64,000 nt of DNA. Origin: Prevotellaceae bacterium UBA4332 (lineage in GTDB: Bacteria > Bacteroidota > Bacteroidia > Bacteroidales > Bacteroidaceae). The position numbers were made by a program, and so were the translations under genes. Below the pieces are notes generated by a model. It saw only the letters and a list, made by a program, of their open reading frames with translations. It had not been told where the DNA came from and searched no databases. Every line of letters starts with the position of its first letter. Position 1 is the first letter of the stretch. Below, piece after piece: positions 48,308-55,582 of the stretch. Location: NCBI GenBank assembly GCA_002394365.1, contig DGTQ01000017.1, forward strand, positions 92,798-156,797, given 5' to 3'.

Positions 48308-49210
48308 CTAAAAATACCCTGCCTTCTTGCGGTCCTCCATAGCTGCCTCGGAGCGTTTGTCGTCGGCTCTGCCTCCGCGCTCCGTTACGCGCGAGGAAGC
48401 TATCTCGTCTATTATGTCCTCTATGCTGTGGGCAGTGGAGAGGGTGAGCCCTGTGCAGGTTATGTCGCCTATGGTGCGACAACGCACCTGCTTCACCTCC
48501 ACCTTCTCCGTAGGCTTCAGCTGCATGAAGGGGTATTTTGCCAGCCATACGCCGTCGCGGTTGAATACCTCGCGCTGGTGGGTGTAGTAGAGCGACGGCA
48601 GGGGGATCTGCTCCTGCAAGATGTACTGCCACACGTCCATCTCCGTCCAGTTTGATATGGGGAACACGCGAAAATGCTCGCCCATGTTCTTCTTGCCGTT
48701 AAAGATGTTCCACAGCTCGGGTCGCTGGTTCTTGGGGTCCCATTGTCCGAACTCGTCACGGTGAGAGAAGAAGCGCTCCTTGGCTCTCGCCTTCTCCTCG
48801 TCACGCCGCGCTCCGCCTATCGCCGCGTCAAACTTATACTGCTCCAGCGTGTCGAGCAGGGTGAAGGTCTGAAGCTTGTTGCGAGAGGCGTTGTAGCCTG
48901 TCTCTTCCACCACTCTGCCCTCGTCTATGCTCTGCTGCACGCTGCCCACTATGAGCCTAACGCCCAGTTCCTCCACCAGTTGGTCACGGTAGTCTATCGT
49001 CTCTTTGAAGTTGTGCCCAGTATCTATGTGGACAAAGGGAAAGGGGATAGGCGACGGATAGAACGCCTTGTAGCTCAGGTAGGCAAGTACGATGGAGTCC
49101 TTGCCGCCAGAGAAGAGCAGGGCGGGTTTCTCAAACTGTGCCGCTACCTCGCGTATCACGTAGATAGCCTCTGATTCTAATTCTTTTAAGTGTGTAATCT
49201 TTGTACTCAT
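48308..49210 (-). CDS. cysD: Sulfate adenylyltransferase subunit 2
   Basis: 300 aa, starting MSTKITHLKELESEAIYVIREVAAQF. PP-loop 'LLFSGGKDS', 'VHIDTGHNFKETIDYRD', 'AAIGGARRDEEKARAKERFFSHRD' and 'WTEMDVWQYI' are the family motifs. It is the ATP pyrophosphatase half that forms APS with CysN in the cytoplasm. It follows the permease gene pstA by about 180 nt of repeats. Confidence 0.97.
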   Translation of the reverse strand: MSTKITHLKELESEAIYVIREVAAQFEKPALLFSGGKDSIVLAYLSYKAFYPSPIPFPFVHIDTGHNFKETIDYRDQLVEELGVRLIVGSVQQSIDEGRVVEETGYNASRNKLQTFTLLDTLEQYKFDAAIGGARRDEEKARAKERFFSHRDEFGQWDPKNQRPELWNIFNGKKNMGEHFRVFPISNWTEMDVWQYILQEQIPLPSLYYTHQREVFNRDGVWLAKYPFMQLKPTEKVEVKQVRCRTIGDITCTGLTLSTAHSIEDIIDEIASSRVTERGGRADDKRSEAAMEDRKKAGYF

Positions 49211-49390
49211 AAAAATATTAAAAAGTTTAATTCCTTATTTCTAATTACTAATTTAAGCATCAGGTCGTTAGGTCGCTACGCTTTCAGTTTTAAGGTGAGA
49301 TGATCTCACCGCTCCAACTTGTTGGCTTGCCAGAGCAAGAACCTCATGACCTTATAACCTTATAACCTCATAACCTAATAACCTAATTTA
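49211..49390. repeat. Dispersed repeats between pstA and cysD
   Basis: TTTCTAATTACTAATTT, GGTCGCTACGCTTTCAG, CGCTCCAACTTGTTGGCTTG-CCAGAGCAAGAA (also 51231-51266, and inverted at 36080 and 55181) and AACCTTATAACC words. Confidence 0.9.
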
Positions 49391-50248
49391 TCACGCTATT
49401 TTGTTCTTGCTGAAATACCTCATTATGAGTCTGCCCGACAGACTGAGTATCAGCACTATGATGGTGAGCACCACTGCGGCGGCGTAGGCTCTGTTCTGCA
49501 CCTCCACCTGTGGCACGGAGAGCTGGAAGAACACTGACAGGGGCAGGGTTGCCGCCTTGTCGGTCAGTGCCTCTGGTATGTGGTCGGTAAAGCCCGCCGT
49601 AAACATCACGCCTGCTGCATCGCCCATAGCCCTGCCTACGGAGAGCAGGGTTGCCGTGGCTATGGCGGGGGCTATCTGGCGCACCACCACACCGATGGTC
49701 TCTATCTTGGTGGCACCGAGCGAATAAGCTGCCTCGAGCAGATCCTTGGGTATGGTGCGTGCCACCTCGTCCATGCTCCTTATCAGTATTGGCACTATCA
49801 GCAGCGTCTCCACTATGATGCCTCCCAGGAGCGACGCCTTCACCCCCATGAGTATCATCAGCGTAAAGGCAAAAGCACCATACACTATGCTGGGTATGCC
49901 AAAGAGCACGTCGTAGGCAAGGCGTGCCACATAGGCAAACCGCGAGTCCTCCTTCAGATATACGTTGAGGAAGAACACTACGGGTATGGATATTATCAAT
50001 CCGATGATAGTGGAAGCCGTGACGATATACACCGAACCCACTATGGCATTGAGGAAACCGCCCTCCTTGCCCACATAGAAACCTGAGCCTGGCAGACTGG
50101 TGACCATCTCCCACGTCAGCACGGGCACGCCCTTGCTGAATATGCTCCACAACACGCTGAACACGAAGCCTGCCACCACGAGCAGCGACAGCCACATAAG
50201 CACCTTGAATATGTATTCTTCTATATATTTCATTTTTTCTATTATCAT
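49391..50248 (-). CDS. pstA: Pst-type ABC transporter permease PstA
   Basis: 285 aa with six membrane helices and 'LPGSGFYVGKEGGFLNAIVGSVYIV', 'IPSIVYGAFAFTL', and the EAA loop 'IPKDLLEAAYSLGATKIETIGVVVRQIAPAIATATLLSVGRAMGDAAGVMFTAG' of PstA. It normally forms the phosphate channel with PstC. Its place between pstC and cysD, in an operon devoted to sulfate reduction, suggests another oxyanion. A later Met (50233, MKYIEEYIFK) could also be the start. Confidence 0.93.
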   Translation of the reverse strand: MIIEKMKYIEEYIFKVLMWLSLLVVAGFVFSVLWSIFSKGVPVLTWEMVTSLPGSGFYVGKEGGFLNAIVGSVYIVTASTIIGLIISIPVVFFLNVYLKEDSRFAYVARLAYDVLFGIPSIVYGAFAFTLMILMGVKASLLGGIIVETLLIVPILIRSMDEVARTIPKDLLEAAYSLGATKIETIGVVVRQIAPAIATATLLSVGRAMGDAAGVMFTAGFTDHIPEALTDKAATLPLSVFFQLSVPQVEVQNRAYAAAVVLTIIVLILSLSGRLIMRYFSKNKIA

Positions 50249-50277
50249 AACTTAGGGGAGTGAGCCCCTTAACTCCT

Positions 50278-51159
50278 TTAACTCCTTATTAAACTCAGGT
50301 ATATTCTTGCTCCGAGATTGAAGATAAGTATCACGAAGAAGAGGATGAAGGCGGCAAACATGAGTGCCGACTCATAGAGCGGCAGCGATAGCATCTCGCC
50401 GTAGTTGTTGGCTATCAGTGCCGGTATGGGGTAGCAGGCATCAAGCAGCGAACCTGGGATGATTATGAGATTGCCGCAGACCATCAGCACGGCGATAGTC
50501 TCGCCCAGGGCACGCGAGATGGCGAGCACGGTGGAAGCCACTATGCCTGGCAGCCCAGCCCTGAGCACTATGTGCTTGGTGGTCTGCCAACGGGTGGCAC
50601 CGACGGCAAGCGAAGCCTCTCGCAGTTCGCGACTCACATTGTCGAATATCTCTATAAACAGGCTCACCAGCAGTGGCAGAATCATCACACTTAGCACCAC
50701 CGCCCCCGATAGCAGGGTGTAGCCCGAGGTGTAGGTGCCTACGGCTGGTCCTACCACGTCTGCCACCAGCGGCACTATCACCAGCGTGCCCCACACGCCG
50801 TATATGACGGCAGGCAGAGATGCAAGAATGTCGAGCAGGGGATAGATGAAGCGTCTCACCACCGAGCGCGTGTATTCCGTCAGCAATACTGCCATGAGCA
50901 GCGATATAGGCAGGGCTATCACTATGGACACTGCCGTCACGTAGAACGTGCCCATGATGAAGGCGAGGAAGCCAAACTGATTCTTCATGGGCTTCCACTC
51001 CGATGCCGAGAGCAGACCCCACAACGAGTGCTCCTCCAATATGTCGGTAGATTTCAGGTAGAGCCCCACAGCCATCGCCACCACGAGTATCATAGATACT
51101 ATGGTGAAGGCTGTCATCAGTGCCCCTGCTGCCTTGTCTTTTGCTATTCTGTAAGTCAT
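50278..51159 (-). CDS. pstC: Pst-type ABC transporter permease PstC
   Basis: 293 aa with six membrane helices: 'LWGLLSASEWKPMKNQFGFLAFIMGTFYVTAVSIVIALPISLLMAVLLTEY', 'PLLDILASLPAVIYGVWG', 'LREASLAVGATRWQTTKHIVLRAGLPGIVASTVLAISRALGETIAVLMVCGN'. Classic PstC. Its gene is between the GT2-PstB fusion and pstA; the 29-nt gap to pstA points to joint translation. For the possible sulfate function see the PstS-like entry. Confidence 0.94.
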   Translation of the reverse strand: MTYRIAKDKAAGALMTAFTIVSMILVVAMAVGLYLKSTDILEEHSLWGLLSASEWKPMKNQFGFLAFIMGTFYVTAVSIVIALPISLLMAVLLTEYTRSVVRRFIYPLLDILASLPAVIYGVWGTLVIVPLVADVVGPAVGTYTSGYTLLSGAVVLSVMILPLLVSLFIEIFDNVSRELREASLAVGATRWQTTKHIVLRAGLPGIVASTVLAISRALGETIAVLMVCGNLIIIPGSLLDACYPIPALIANNYGEMLSLPLYESALMFAAFILFFVILIFNLGARIYLSLIRS

Positions 51160-51300
51160 TCTATTTTATTTTTTAGGTGTAAGGTCTTAAGGTCGCTTCG
51201 CTCTCAGGTCTTGAGGTGAGATAACCTCATCGCTCCAACTTGTTGGCTTGCCAGAGCAAGAACCTCAAACCTCATAACCTTATGACCTCATAACTGTGAA
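51160..51300. repeat. Dispersed repeats between pstB and pstC
   Basis: GGTCGCTTCGCTCTCAGG, CGCTCCAACTTGTTGGCTTG and AACCTCATAACCTTATGACC words, in the same order as at 49258-49380. Confidence 0.9.
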
Positions 51301-52743
51301 CTACGAAAACGCCCCGTCAAGGTATTTCCTCGTGAGCTCGTTCTGCGGATTGTTAAACAGTTCCTTGGCTGGTCCTGCCTCTATCACCTCGCCCAAGTAC
51401 ATGAATACTACGTAATCGGCAACGCGTTGCGCCTGTTGCAGGGTATGGGTTACCATGACGACGGTGTAGTCCTTCTTCAGGTCCACAAACAGCTGCTCTA
51501 CCTTCTTCGACGATATAGGGTCGAGTGCCGAGGTGCTCTCGTCGGCAAGCAACACGGTGGGCTCTACGGCGAGCGAGCGAGCCAGACAGAGGCGCTGCTG
51601 CTGTCCTCCAGACAGGCGTGCGGCAGGCTCCTTGAGGCGGTCCTTCACCTCGTCCCACAAGCCGATGCTCCTCAGGTAGTGCTCCACCACTTGCCTCAGT
51701 TTCTCCTTGCCCCTTATGCCGTGAATCCTGCATCCGTAGGCTATGTTGTCGTATATCGACATAGGCAGCGGACAAGGGCGCTGGGGCACCAGTCCCACGT
51801 GGCGGCGCAACTCTATCTTCTCTGCTCCGTGCACCTTAGTTATGTTGTATTTCCCCAGCCATATATCGCCCTGCATCTTCACGCCCTCAGTGGTGTCGAT
51901 GATGCGGTTGAAGGTGCGCAGGAGGGTTGACTTGCCACAGCCCGACGGACCTATGATGCACGTTATCTTGTTCTTTGGTATCTTTGCCGTCACGTTCTTC
52001 AGTATGTGGGCATCGCCTATGTGCACGTTGAGGTTCTCCACCCTTATGCCGTCATGCTCCAAGGAGGAGAATTGAGGTATGAGGTGTGAGGTGTGAGGTT
52101 TAAACTGTGAACTGTGCTCCGCTTGCGCCTGAGCCTTGCGAAGAATTGTGAACTGTGAACTGTATTCCTCCCCCTTTGCCAGCACTATGTGGTCGGTATA
52201 GGCTATGGGCAGAGTGCCCCACGCCTCCCCAAAAAGTTGAGAGTTGAGAGTTGAGTGTTTAGAGACTATGGACTGTGAACTGTGAATTATGCCGCGGGCT
52301 ATGAGCATGGCAGGAATATCCTCCCTGCCAGTATATTTCCCCTCGGCAAGCGATAAAGCCGCCTTCACCTCTCCCCCACCCTCGCTGTGGTAGGTGTAGT
52401 TGCCCGAGGCTATCTGTGTGCCATACTTCTTCAGGGCAAGGTACAAAGCCTCCAAGGCTCTGGGGTCGAGACTGTCTTTAGCGTCAAGGAACATCACCCA
52501 TTCGCCCTTGGTCTCTGCTAGTCCGCGCCTGATGACCTCTTCCTGGCTAACCTCCCTGTCGAGCCTCACGTAGCGCATGCGTCTGTCTATAAGGTACGAG
52601 CGCACCTGTCGTTCGCTGCCGTCGGTCGAGGCATTGTCTATCACTACGGCATCCCATTTCTGCGCCGTCTGTGCCGTTATCGATTGAAGAGCATCAATAA
52701 TGCTCCCCTCGTTGTTATGTAAAGTTACTATTACGCTAATCAT
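51301..52743 (-). CDS. pstB: Glycosyltransferase-2 domain fused to PstB ATPase
   Basis: 480 aa from the Met at 52743 (MISVIVTLHNNEGS); an earlier Met at 52785 lies inside the -7 box and is excluded. Residues 1-150 are a GT2-like domain ('ISVIVTLHNNEGSIIDALQSI', 'DNASTDGS', 'MFLDAKDSLDPRAL'). About 75 residues of linker follow, largely encoded by dispersed repeats. The rest is PstB: Walker A 'GPSGCGKST', signature 'LSGGQQQR', 'LLADESTSALD' (family DEPTSALD), and 'HTLQQAQRVADYVVFMYLGEVIE'. The ATPase should drive the PstCA channel; the reason for a glycosyltransferase domain is unknown, and its DxD is altered to DAKDS. First gene of pstB-C-A-cysD-N-H-sir. Confidence 0.9.
   Translation of the reverse strand: MISVIVTLHNNEGSIIDALQSITAQTAQKWDAVVIDNASTDGSERQVRSYLIDRRMRYVRLDREVSQEEVIRRGLAETKGEWVMFLDAKDSLDPRALEALYLALKKYGTQIASGNYTYHSEGGGEVKAALSLAEGKYTGREDIPAMLIARGIIHSSQSIVSKHSTLNSQLFGEAWGTLPIAYTDHIVLAKGEEYSSQFTILRKAQAQAEHSSQFKPHTSHLIPQFSSLEHDGIRVENLNVHIGDAHILKNVTAKIPKNKITCIIGPSGCGKSTLLRTFNRIIDTTEGVKMQGDIWLGKYNITKVHGAEKIELRRHVGLVPQRPCPLPMSIYDNIAYGCRIHGIRGKEKLRQVVEHYLRSIGLWDEVKDRLKEPAARLSGGQQQRLCLARSLAVEPTVLLADESTSALDPISSKKVEQLFVDLKKDYTVVMVTHTLQQAQRVADYVVFMYLGEVIEAGPAKELFNNPQNELTRKYLDGAFS
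52064..52290 (-). repeat. Dispersed repeats in the GT2-PstB linker
   Basis: GAGGTGTGAGGTGTGAGG, AACTGTGAACTGTG, TGCGCCTGAGCC-type, GAATTGTGAACTGTGAACTG and GTTGAGAGTTGAGAGTTGAG words, translated as SSQF, PHTSH and KHSTLNSQL stretches. Confidence 0.85.
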
Positions 52744-52782
52744 TTTGTTATCCGCTATTTTTCGCAGGTTTAATTCCGACTG

Positions 52783-52849
52783 CAAAATTACCTACTTCCC
52801 CCCATGTGGGCAATCGCCCTATATTAGGTTTTCGCATAACAAATGTTTG
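52783..52849 (-). promoter_or_regulatory. Sulfur-type promoter P3 (pst/cys operon)
   Basis: TAATTTTG (52783-52790), ATTG 20 nt upstream inside GGGCGATTGCCC (rc of 52808-52819), CATGGGGGGAAG in the spacer, AACCTAATAT before the palindrome, and CAAACATTTG (rc of 52840-52849) 35 nt above the -33 box. Confidence 0.8.
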
Positions 52850-52905
52850 GGATACAAGGCACAATATGTGGTTATTGTGCATGGAGGGAAAAGGCTGTAC
52901 CTTTG
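52840..52905 (+). promoter_or_regulatory. Sulfur-type promoter P6 (Cys/Met PLP gene)
   Basis: CAAATGTTTG (52840-52849), 34 nt from its first base to ATTG (52874-52877), 20-nt spacer with GCATGGAGGGAAAAGG, then TACCTTTG (52898-52905). The distal site is shared with P3 on the other strand. Confidence 0.75.
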
Positions 52906-52988
52906 CAGTTAGGTGATTAGGGAGTTAGTCGTTTAGGTTTAAGGGTGAAAGGTATAAAGAATAAGGTTTACTACAAATAAAACTTAAT

Positions 52989-53084
52989 CCAATCCCCCAA
53001 ACGACTAAACGACCAATCCCCCAAACGACTAAACGACCAATCCCCCAAACGACTAAACGACCAATTCCCCAAACGACTAAACGA
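52989..53084 (+). repeat. Four 24-bp tandem repeats in the 5' UTR of the PLP gene
   Basis: CCAATCCCCCAAACGACTAA + ACGA repeated four times (one C-to-T change), ending 6 nt before the start codon, so no normal ribosome binding site is left. Confidence 0.95.
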
Positions 53085-53090
53085 CCAAAT

Positions 53091-54263
53091 ATGAAGAAAC
53101 AAACCATTGCAACCCAGACAAACTACCAGAAGCCCGATGCCTACGGAGCGTTGAGCATGCCCGTGTATCACTGCTGCGCCTTTGAGTTCGACACGGCAAA
53201 GCACATGACCGACTCCTTCACGGGCAGAGTGGCAGACCCCGAATATGTGCGCGTGATGAACCCCACGGTAACCTTCTTCGAGAACCGCGTCAAGGCTCTC
53301 ACGGGCGCACAGAACGTCTTTGCCTTCAATTCGGGCATGGCGGCAATAGCCAATGTGCTGCTCTGCTTCGTCAAGGCTGGCAAGAACATTGTCACCAGCA
53401 ACCACCTCTTCGGCAACACAGTCAGCCTCATGCGCAACACGCTCGGCCCTCTCGGCATAGAGACCCGCGAGGTGAACCTCCTCGACCCCTCTGCCGTCAG
53501 CGAGGCAGTGGACGAGAACACCGCCTGCCTCTTTCTCGAGATTATCACCAACCCCCAGATGGAGGTTGCCGACCTCTCGGCACTTGCCCGAATAGCCCAC
53601 GAGAGAGGGGTGCCCCTCATAGCCGACACCACGCTCATACCCTTCACCGAGTTTGACGCTGCAGCGCTCGGCGTGGATGCCCAGGTGGTCAGCTCCACCA
53701 AATACATCTCGGCAGGAGCCACCAGCCTTGGCGGACTGGTTATAGACTATGGCACCTTCCCCGTCATTAACCGCAAGACGCGCTTTGAACTGCTCTTCAA
53801 CATGGGCTGGTACATGACTCCCCATGCCGCCTATATGCAGACCCTCGGCTTAGAGACCCTCCACGCACGCTATAAGGAGCAGGCATCCAACGCCCTCCAG
53901 CTCGCCACGCGCCTGCTGGAGGTAGAAGAGATAAAGCGTGTAAACTACACAGGGTTGCCATCCAACCCCTTCCACGAACTATCCAAACGGCAGTTTGGCA
54001 GCACCTTCGGCGCCATGCTCACCATCGACCTTGAAGATAAAGCCACGGCGATAAACTTCCTCAACCGCCTCAAGGTGATACACCGCGCCTCAAACCTCTT
54101 CGACAACAAGTCGCTCGCCCTCCATCCTGCCTCCACCATCTTCGCTGCCTTCTCGGGCTCTCAGCGCAGGGCAATGGACGTACTCGACACCACCATACGC
54201 CTCTCCATAGGTCTTGAGCATCCCGACGACCTCTATGCCGACATAGTGCAGGCTGTGAAGTAA
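53091..54263 (+). CDS. Cys/Met metabolism PLP enzyme (O-acetylhomoserine sulfhydrylase or cystathionine synthase type)
   Basis: 390 aa, MKKQTIATQTNYQKPDAYGALSMPVYHCCAFEF. 'YVRVMNPTVTFFENRVKALTGA', 'AFNSGMAAIANVLL', 'EIITNPQMEVADLSALARIAHERGVPLIADTTLIPF' and the PLP lysine in 'SSTKYISAGATSLGG' place it in the family of MetB, MetY and MetZ. The divergent sulfate operon and the ThiS-like/JAMM set make a homocysteine-forming sulfhydrylase, perhaps fed by protein thiocarboxylate, the best guess. The substrate cannot be read from the sequence. It has its own promoter P6 with a repeat-filled leader. Confidence 0.9.
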   Translation: MKKQTIATQTNYQKPDAYGALSMPVYHCCAFEFDTAKHMTDSFTGRVADPEYVRVMNPTVTFFENRVKALTGAQNVFAFNSGMAAIANVLLCFVKAGKNIVTSNHLFGNTVSLMRNTLGPLGIETREVNLLDPSAVSEAVDENTACLFLEIITNPQMEVADLSALARIAHERGVPLIADTTLIPFTEFDAAALGVDAQVVSSTKYISAGATSLGGLVIDYGTFPVINRKTRFELLFNMGWYMTPHAAYMQTLGLETLHARYKEQASNALQLATRLLEVEEIKRVNYTGLPSNPFHELSKRQFGSTFGAMLTIDLEDKATAINFLNRLKVIHRASNLFDNKSLALHPASTIFAAFSGSQRRAMDVLDTTIRLSIGLEHPDDLYADIVQAVK

Positions 54264-54293
54264 ACTGAAGAAAACACGAATGAGAGAGACAAA

Positions 54294-54329
54294 AAAAATG
54301 CGCCTATCCCATCGGACAAGCGCATTTTT
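54294..54329. terminator. Bidirectional terminator
   Basis: AAAAATGCGC (54294-54303) / GCGCATTTTT (54320-54329) stem between the PLP gene and the converging lpxH-like gene, with T- and A-runs on both sides. Confidence 0.9.
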
Positions 54330-54359
54330 GTTTTTTGTCATTTTTTGTCGTATTTGCTA

Positions 54360-55109
54360 TTATTCTCCCTCCTGATAGTTTTCTACGTACAGGTGGTCGC
54401 CATCGAGGACGGCATAGGTGAAGTGTTTTATCCAGTCGCCAAGGATAAGCATGCGCGACTGGTGGGTGAGCTGGAGGTCGAGCTCTATGTGGCGATGCCC
54501 GAAGAGGAAATAGTCTATGTCGGGGTGCGTCTTGAGGTAGTCTTTGGCATAGAGCACAAGGTACTCTTTGTCTTCGCCCATGTAGGGTGGCTCCAAGCCG
54601 TCGGGACGCTTGAGGCGAGAGTGTTTTGCCCACGCCAGGCCGAAGGCTACGCCGAGGTCGGGATGCAGCCAGGAGAAGAGGCGCTGACAGAGACGGTTGC
54701 GGAAGATGGAGCGTATGAAGCGAAACTTGGGGTCGGGGTCGCCAAGTCCGTCGCCGTGAGCGAGGTAGAAAGTCTTGCCATTAAGCTCCACAGTGCAGGG
54801 TTTCTTATGGAGTATCAGTCCGCACTCTTTCTCCAGATAGTCATACGCCCAGATATCGTGGTTGCCCGTAAAGAAATGCACTTCTACACCAAGGTCGGTG
54901 AGCTCGGAGAGCTTGCCGAGGAAGCGCGTGTAGCCCTTGGGCACTACGTGGCGATACTCGTACCAGAAGTCGAACATATCGCCAAGGAGATATATGGCTT
55001 CTGCCTTGTCTTTTATCTCGTCGAGGAAGTTGACAAGGCGACGTTCCTGCATCCTTCTGTGGGGAATGGCGAGGGAACCTAGGTGGGCGTCTGAGAGAAA
55101 GTAAATCAT
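54360..55109 (-). CDS. lpxH: UDP-2,3-diacylglucosamine diphosphatase-like metallophosphoesterase
   Basis: 249 aa from the Met at 55109 (MIYFLSDAHLG), because this gives the metal motif at the start; the frame continues upstream only through repeats. Motifs 'SDAHLGS', 'LLGDMFDFWYEY', 'FFTGNHDIW', 'LAHGDGLGD' and 'FGHRHIELDLQL' are calcineurin-like and match LpxH-type proteins of lipid A synthesis. It would act on UDP-diacylglucosamine at the inner membrane. Membership among other UDP-diacylglucosamine hydrolases (such as LpxG or LpxI) is not supported. Confidence 0.88.
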   Translation of the reverse strand: MIYFLSDAHLGSLAIPHRRMQERRLVNFLDEIKDKAEAIYLLGDMFDFWYEYRHVVPKGYTRFLGKLSELTDLGVEVHFFTGNHDIWAYDYLEKECGLILHKKPCTVELNGKTFYLAHGDGLGDPDPKFRFIRSIFRNRLCQRLFSWLHPDLGVAFGLAWAKHSRLKRPDGLEPPYMGEDKEYLVLYAKDYLKTHPDIDYFLFGHRHIELDLQLTHQSRMLILGDWIKHFTYAVLDGDHLYVENYQEGE

Positions 55110-55139
55110 TGAAGTTATAAGCTTTGAGCCCCCTCCCTG

Positions 55140-55249
55140 ACCAGTTGAGGGTTGAGAGTTGAGAGACAGTTGAGTGTTCTTGCTCTGGCAAGCCAACAAG
55201 TTGGAGCGGAGTGTTGAGAGACTGTGAATTGTGAATTGTGAATTGTGAA
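55140..55249. repeat. Dispersed repeats between the DUF59 and lpxH-like genes
   Basis: GTTGAGGGTTGAGAGTTGAG, TTCTTGCTCTGGCAAGCC followed by AACAAGTTGGAGCGGAG, and GTGAATTGTGAATTGTGAAC words. Confidence 0.9.
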
Positions 55250-55570
55250 CTATTCAAACCCTAATTCTACGCGTGCCTCTTCGCTCATCATGCTCTTGTC
55301 CCATTCGGGCTCAAAGACCATGTTGACGTTGGCAGTGGTGACGCCATTGATGGCTGACACCTTGGTGCGCACGTCGTCTATGATGAAATCGGCTGCGGGG
55401 CAGGAGGGTGCCGTGAAGGTCATGTCTATGTCGAGGGCTCCGTCATCCTGCAGGTCTATCTTATAGATGAGTCCGAGGTCGTAGATGTTGACGGGTATCT
55501 CGGGGTCGAAGACTGTCTTCAGCACCTCTATGATGCGTTGTTCTATGTTGTTTTTTTCTTCTTGAGTCAT
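55250..55570 (-). CDS. DUF59/MIP18-family iron-sulfur assembly protein (SufT-like)
   Basis: 106 aa: 'IIEVLKTVFDPEIPVNIYDLGLIYKIDL' and 'MTFTAPSCPAADFI' with the conserved Cys are the DUF59 signature. Relatives help build or transfer iron-sulfur clusters, and the sulfite and APS reductases in this window need such clusters. It lies 12 nt downstream of radC and is probably cotranscribed. Confidence 0.9.
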   Translation of the reverse strand: MTQEEKNNIEQRIIEVLKTVFDPEIPVNIYDLGLIYKIDLQDDGALDIDMTFTAPSCPAADFIIDDVRTKVSAINGVTTANVNMVFEPEWDKSMMSEEARVELGFE

Positions 55571-55582
55571 GGGAGTTTTGAA

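Noticed and set aside
54345..55082. Long plus-strand open frame opposite the lpxH-like gene
   Set aside because: The minus-strand protein has all metallophosphoesterase motifs; the plus frame is its shadow. Similar long shadow frames opposite ftsX, radC, cysD, the IIC gene and the EnvC-like gene were dropped for the same reason.
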